Below are positions 59,867-64,000 of a stretch of 64,000 nucleotides of DNA, one piece after another. The first letter of the stretch is position 1. Every line of letters starts with the position of its first letter. The DNA comes from Lonicera japonica. Lineage: Eukaryota; Streptophyta; Magnoliopsida; Dipsacales; Caprifoliaceae. The translations under genes and the position numbers were made by a program. Under the pieces are notes generated by a model. The model did no database searches. It was not told where the DNA came from and saw only the letters and a list, made by a program, of their open reading frames with translations. Location of the stretch: positions 5,406,394 through 5,470,393 of the forward strand of contig CM038470.1 of the NCBI GenBank assembly GCA_021464415.1. The letters run 5' to 3'.

Positions 59867-62603
59867 TGTAATAAAAAAAAGATGGAAACACTAATTAAAG
59901 CCATGTTTGATGAATAGAGCTTTCACACTCGTATGAGCTTTCTAACCCTATCAAAAATAGAATTATAAACGATAATATGACCTCTAGGAACAAGTAAAAC
60001 CCTAATTTAATGGCCCATGCTCCAAGAATCTAGTAAACTGAATAGGACCATAACAGCTCATTGAATTTGCATAACAAAAATTAGTAATATAATAGTACAA
60101 AAAGCAACTCAAGGCAACAATAGATAATTAAAACATTGTGTATGATAGTGTGTAACTAAATAGGATTTCTGTTTATTAAACATATTAACATGTTAGCACA
60201 ACAGAGGTCTTGACAGCTGCTGAAAAAACTAGTGGATAGCATGGCAAAAGCAATTAACAAACAAATAAATTAACCCTTGCTAGGTTTATTATTCAATGGC
60301 TATTCGTAAAAACAAAGTTTTAATCCCGATGAAACAACGCGCAAACCCTAAGTCTAGATTGCTTTAATTATTTTTGAAAATGCATTAATCTTTTCTAGCA
60401 TGCAAGCACAGTAAAGCAATAAGTCAATTAGCGCATAACACACAAAATAAAGAAATTCCTACTTGCGTAGGACTAATCTTCAGGACCAATCGACAAAATT
60501 TTACTACGAATAAATAGAGTTTATAGACTTGATAAAATGATGACTGATTTACAAAACTTGAATCGCACAAGAACACAGTCGAATTGTAGTCCACCTATGT
60601 TGTTCAAAGCCTCATGCTCAAGTCGCATGACCAGGTTCCATACAACGAATTACACGCTTCGGTATCACACATATATGCTGGCCACTTTACTCATTTGGCA
60701 TATGCTTTAAGAAGCTTAATTAAGATTATTTTTTTGTTTTGTTTTTAGAAACGAAGAATACTTGGCATAAATCGAAACCCTAAAATCTTTAAACAATGGG
60801 TTTATGTTTTGGAGTTTTAATCTCTCTATTTAGTTTGAAGACTCTCTCAAAACATGTGTGAACCTTGTATCAAAATTTATTAAGGTAGGGGTTTATTTAT
60901 AAGAAAAAACTCTGAGTTAAAATCCTTTTCAAAATAGAAAACATCATTTAAAAAAGGAAATTTGCAATAAAAATACGCTATTAAGATCAAATGCCGAATC
61001 AATCCAGTTAAACACCACTGGATCGATCCAAAACATGGAATTCAATTATGGGCAGATTGATCAATCCACCTTATGCCACCTTGATCAATCTGATGCCCAC
61101 ACTAGCTAGATTAATCCATTTTAGCAGAGCTTGATTAGTCCACCAGGCGTGGTTTTGTTCCATAATTCGTTTTTAAACCGTTTTAAGCTCTGTTTACGGA
61201 TCAACCCAGAACCTCTCCAACCAAGTTTACACTAAAGTTAAAGAGTTTCCTAATCAATTCGTGGCATGAAAACACTTACGGAAGATGCAAAACCTTTTTA
61301 AAAAAATGCCACCTTAAGATCAAATTCAAATGCCAATACTCCTTCGCTTACCTGATCCCATTGATATCTAAATTCATTGCTTGAGGTTTTGAAAACTTGT
61401 TTATCGATTGGCTAGCTTTTCCTCGCTTTATCGCATCTTCACTTCAAATAAGCAACTATAACCCAAACGAACACTTTGGCATCGGAATCAAGTTAATCTA
61501 AACTATGTCTTTATAAATTTGGACTTTATAGCTGCAAAAACATCTTGTGGCTAGTGGCTAGCCTTTGTTCTGCAAACATGGATTAATCAGGTGCAAGAAA
61601 GTTGAACCGGACACCTTGTGGCACTAGAAAGTATTTAGACAAAAAAAAAAAAGCACAACGAAGAAAGGAAAGGACAATGGTGGTCTTGATTAGTGTGAAG
61701 GCTGTTGGTTTGTGGGTAAAGAACAATGCTATAGATCCTCGGACTTCCGCATGGTTTTACTTTTGTGCAGCTGTTCATCGTTGGCTTTCAACAATACAAC
61801 TCCATAATTTTTCTTACCGAGACATACATCTGATATCTTTTTTCTTTTACAATTGTTCTCAGGCATTATCTGGGTAATTTGCCACCATGCTAACAACCAT
61901 TTATGAACAAATTAAAAAGAAATCAAAAGGTTCAAATCGAGTGATTTTCACAAAGCTATACAGGCTTACAAGTAATCATAAACTTTTGACCATCCTTTTG
62001 CTTGTTTTTATCTTTTATTGAATATTAATAACTAAATTCTATGAACAAGATTTAACAATCAAAACTCAATTTGAATTGTTGCACAGTTAAGACAACGACC
62101 AAGTATTTACTTACCAAATGTTGCCTTCTTGATTATGCTGCTATGTTTACGTACTTAGCACTTGTGTAACATGACCTCATTTTATAATACATTGGTAATT
62201 TATTTTATAATTAAATGACCTATGCATCTATTATATAACCAATCTAGAAATGAACTTAAAGGATGACAGCCCTAAGTACCACTATTTATTTCATCTAGAT
62301 TGAATGGTAACACAAGGTTTGATCATTAATTAAACCTCAATTAAACTTCTTCAGTAGAAAATATATGATCTATCATGTCCATCCCTGAGGGTGTGCAGGG
62401 GAAAGGAGCCCCAGATTTCAACTTTTGTGTAGGGCCTATGGTCCGTATTAATAATGGTAATTGATAAAGTTCCCCAAGGCACTTTATACGTTATTGCACG
62501 GTACACCACTAAAAGGAGCACAAGCACAAAGTTACCTAACATCCATAACTCTGTAATTCTAGTAGAAAATTGTATCCTCAATCGGCTCCACTTTGCTCAG
62601 AAG
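59867..62603. other. Intergenic region
   Basis: No gene is recognised. Imperfect gatcaatcca/ttgatcaatct words recur at 61010-61140. The open frame at 61602-61877 has no family resemblance. Confidence 0.4.
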
Positions 62604-62760
62604 CAGTGTTCTAAAAGGCGACCGGCGCTATGCGGTGCCCGGGTGCTCCGATTAATGCCTAAGCGGGTGATTAGGCGCCTAGATAAATTTGGCGGGTTCC
62701 TAGGTGGGTTGGGTGGGTCTAAGCGAGATATGCGGATAAACTTATTTTTTTTTCCTATTT
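62604..62760. mobile_element. hAT-like element fragment (left end)
   Basis: It begins cagtgttctaaaaggcg and continues with repeated gcgcctaggcg-type words, a sequence type common in plant genomes. No right end was found. Confidence 0.35.
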
Positions 62761-63395
62761 TTAAAATGCTGCCTATTTTTCTTTTTGTTTAAAAATTACC
62801 ATTTAAAAAAAATGGATACAATCTAGCAATCATCATAAGTAAATTTATCTTTCATTCATCCATTTAAAACAAAACCCTAGCCAACAATTACAATCACTAA
62901 AAGATGTTTAAGAAGCACTCATTTTGACTAGTTACAAATGCATCAAGCTACTTTACTTTCTCAATCTTATCTTAAACTTTATTCTTATTTTTCTTTTATT
63001 GTTGCATTTTATTTTCACTAGCTTATTACTATTATTGAGGTTGTTGCTGCTTAAAATAAGGGTGGTGTTATTTACACCCCTCAAATCTGTCACAAACACA
63101 CCCCTCTAAAATTTAACTAAAAACACATTTTAAGACAATCTTATTTGTCACAAACACCCCATCCATTTCCTGATATTAGTGAGTGCTTAAAAACACACTA
63201 TTTTCATGTAAGCCGGGTTTATGTAAGTGCATTCACCTCTCATTAGGCGGGCCTTATTTGAAAAACACTCCAATAATCCATTATCTAATGTTAGGCAAGT
63301 TATTACAAACAAACTCTCCCCAAGTGGGGTCAGTGTGTGCATCTGCATCCACCTCTCATTAAGCGAATTTTAGGGCGTGTTAGTGATTAGAAATT
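62761..63395. other. Intergenic, weak internal repetition
   Basis: The word cacctctcattaggcg (63235) recurs as cacctctcattaagcg (63351). No gene is recognised. Confidence 0.35.
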
Positions 63396-63560
63396 GAGTA
63401 AAGTATCCTAATAGCCCCTAAACTATTGATATTGTCCCACTTCAACCCTTAAACAAAATTTTGCCTCATTTAAATACTTAAACTATTGACCGAGTTAAAA
63501 ATTGGCCTTTCCGTCCAATTTATCTTATAACTTGGACGGAATTTCTTTTCCGTCCATTTT
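63396..63560. mobile_element. Possible MULE-like terminal repeat
   Basis: gagtaaagtatcctaatagcccctaaac resembles in style the ends of the 17723 element (gagtaaac... taaactttc). The other end is not in the window. Confidence 0.3.
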
Positions 63561-63589
63561 TGAAAGGGAAAAATTGTCATATTAAGTTA

Positions 63590-64000
63590 AAGTTTTGATT
63601 TTGGGGTTAAATTTCTATATACAAACACACACATATCTAGCTATCACATGCATATATATACGTACACATCAATTTCAATTTCGATTTTGAGGTTAAATCT
63701 TTGTATTGATTTTTGGGTTAAATCTTGATTTAGTTTAAAATTTTGATTTTGGAGTTAAATCTTTGTATACAAACATACACACACACACACATATATATAT
63801 ATGGGGGGCAGGGGTATTGTAGTGGACAGAGATGGTAAAGGTGGTGGGAAGGGGTTGGCTGTGGTGGTGGGGGTGGGAAAGAAGGTGGAGGCGGAGACGT
63901 GTATATATATACATATACGTGTGTGTGTGTGTATATGGTATTTGTGTAAGAGAGAAAAGGGGAGGGTGAAAGAGATGGTGATGGTGGTGGTGGTGGAGGA
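63590..64000. repeat. Duplicated segment, CA/TA microsatellites and G-rich tract
   Basis: gattttggggttaaat with a following ca/ta run occurs at 63597 and again, slightly changed, at 63743. A G-rich plus strand with several ggg runs (63804-63900) and (gt)n follow, then ggtggtggtgg to the window end. Confidence 0.75.

Noticed and set aside
1..64000. CRISPR arrays, bacterial operons, phage or viral genes
   Set aside because: The sequence is plant nuclear in character. The regular repeats seen are transposon subterminal arrays, microsatellites and tandem duplications.

Overview
The window looks like a stretch of eudicot plant nuclear genome. It is strongly AT-rich, gene-poor and crowded with plant transposons. 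The genes present are plant families: a VQ-motif protein, a PAM2/two-RRM CID protein, an NCED dioxygenase and a pKIWI502-type oxidoreductase. Introns are short and follow GT-AG. The species cannot be named from the sequence.

Only two genes appear intact, both on the minus strand. One is a single-exon VQ-motif gene (11274-11561). The other is a ten-exon CID-family gene (19183-24067), whose exons join in one frame into a 315-residue product with a PABC-binding PAM2 motif and two RRMs. They are regulatory and RNA-related genes with no visible functional link.

The broken genes are the more unusual part. An NCED gene (46962-49880), the carotenoid-cleaving enzyme of abscisic acid synthesis, keeps its promoter-like TATA and all four iron-ligand histidine motifs. 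It is damaged by two single-base losses, a 14-bp tandem duplication and two intron-like insertions. One of those insertions has splice-ready ends that look like a duplicated target site. A 5' exon fragment of a pKIWI502-like gene lies inside a 2.5-kb Helitron-like element (40242-42737), as expected of gene capture.

The left 7.7 kb is a decayed CACTA (En/Spm) transposon on the minus strand. It has a 20-fold array of palindromic subterminal repeats (6223-7662), a frameshifted tnp2-type transposase (3290-5710) and exons of a second CACTA gene, tandemly duplicated, at the window start. A 5'-truncated LINE fragment is nested in it (1232-1925).

Other mobile elements are defined by matching termini and target-site duplications: a 1.7-kb MULE-type foldback element just upstream of the CID gene, hAT-like MITEs (13116, 56270), Tourist-like MITEs (30212, 43778, 54827), a Stowaway-like MITE inside the NCED insertion (48422), a second Helitron (44766-45395) and tRNA-derived SINE-like sequences. 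The remaining intergenic sequence is AT-rich with microsatellites, and no further genes are recognisable in it. All assignments come from reading the sequence and from knowledge of the families; no database search was run.
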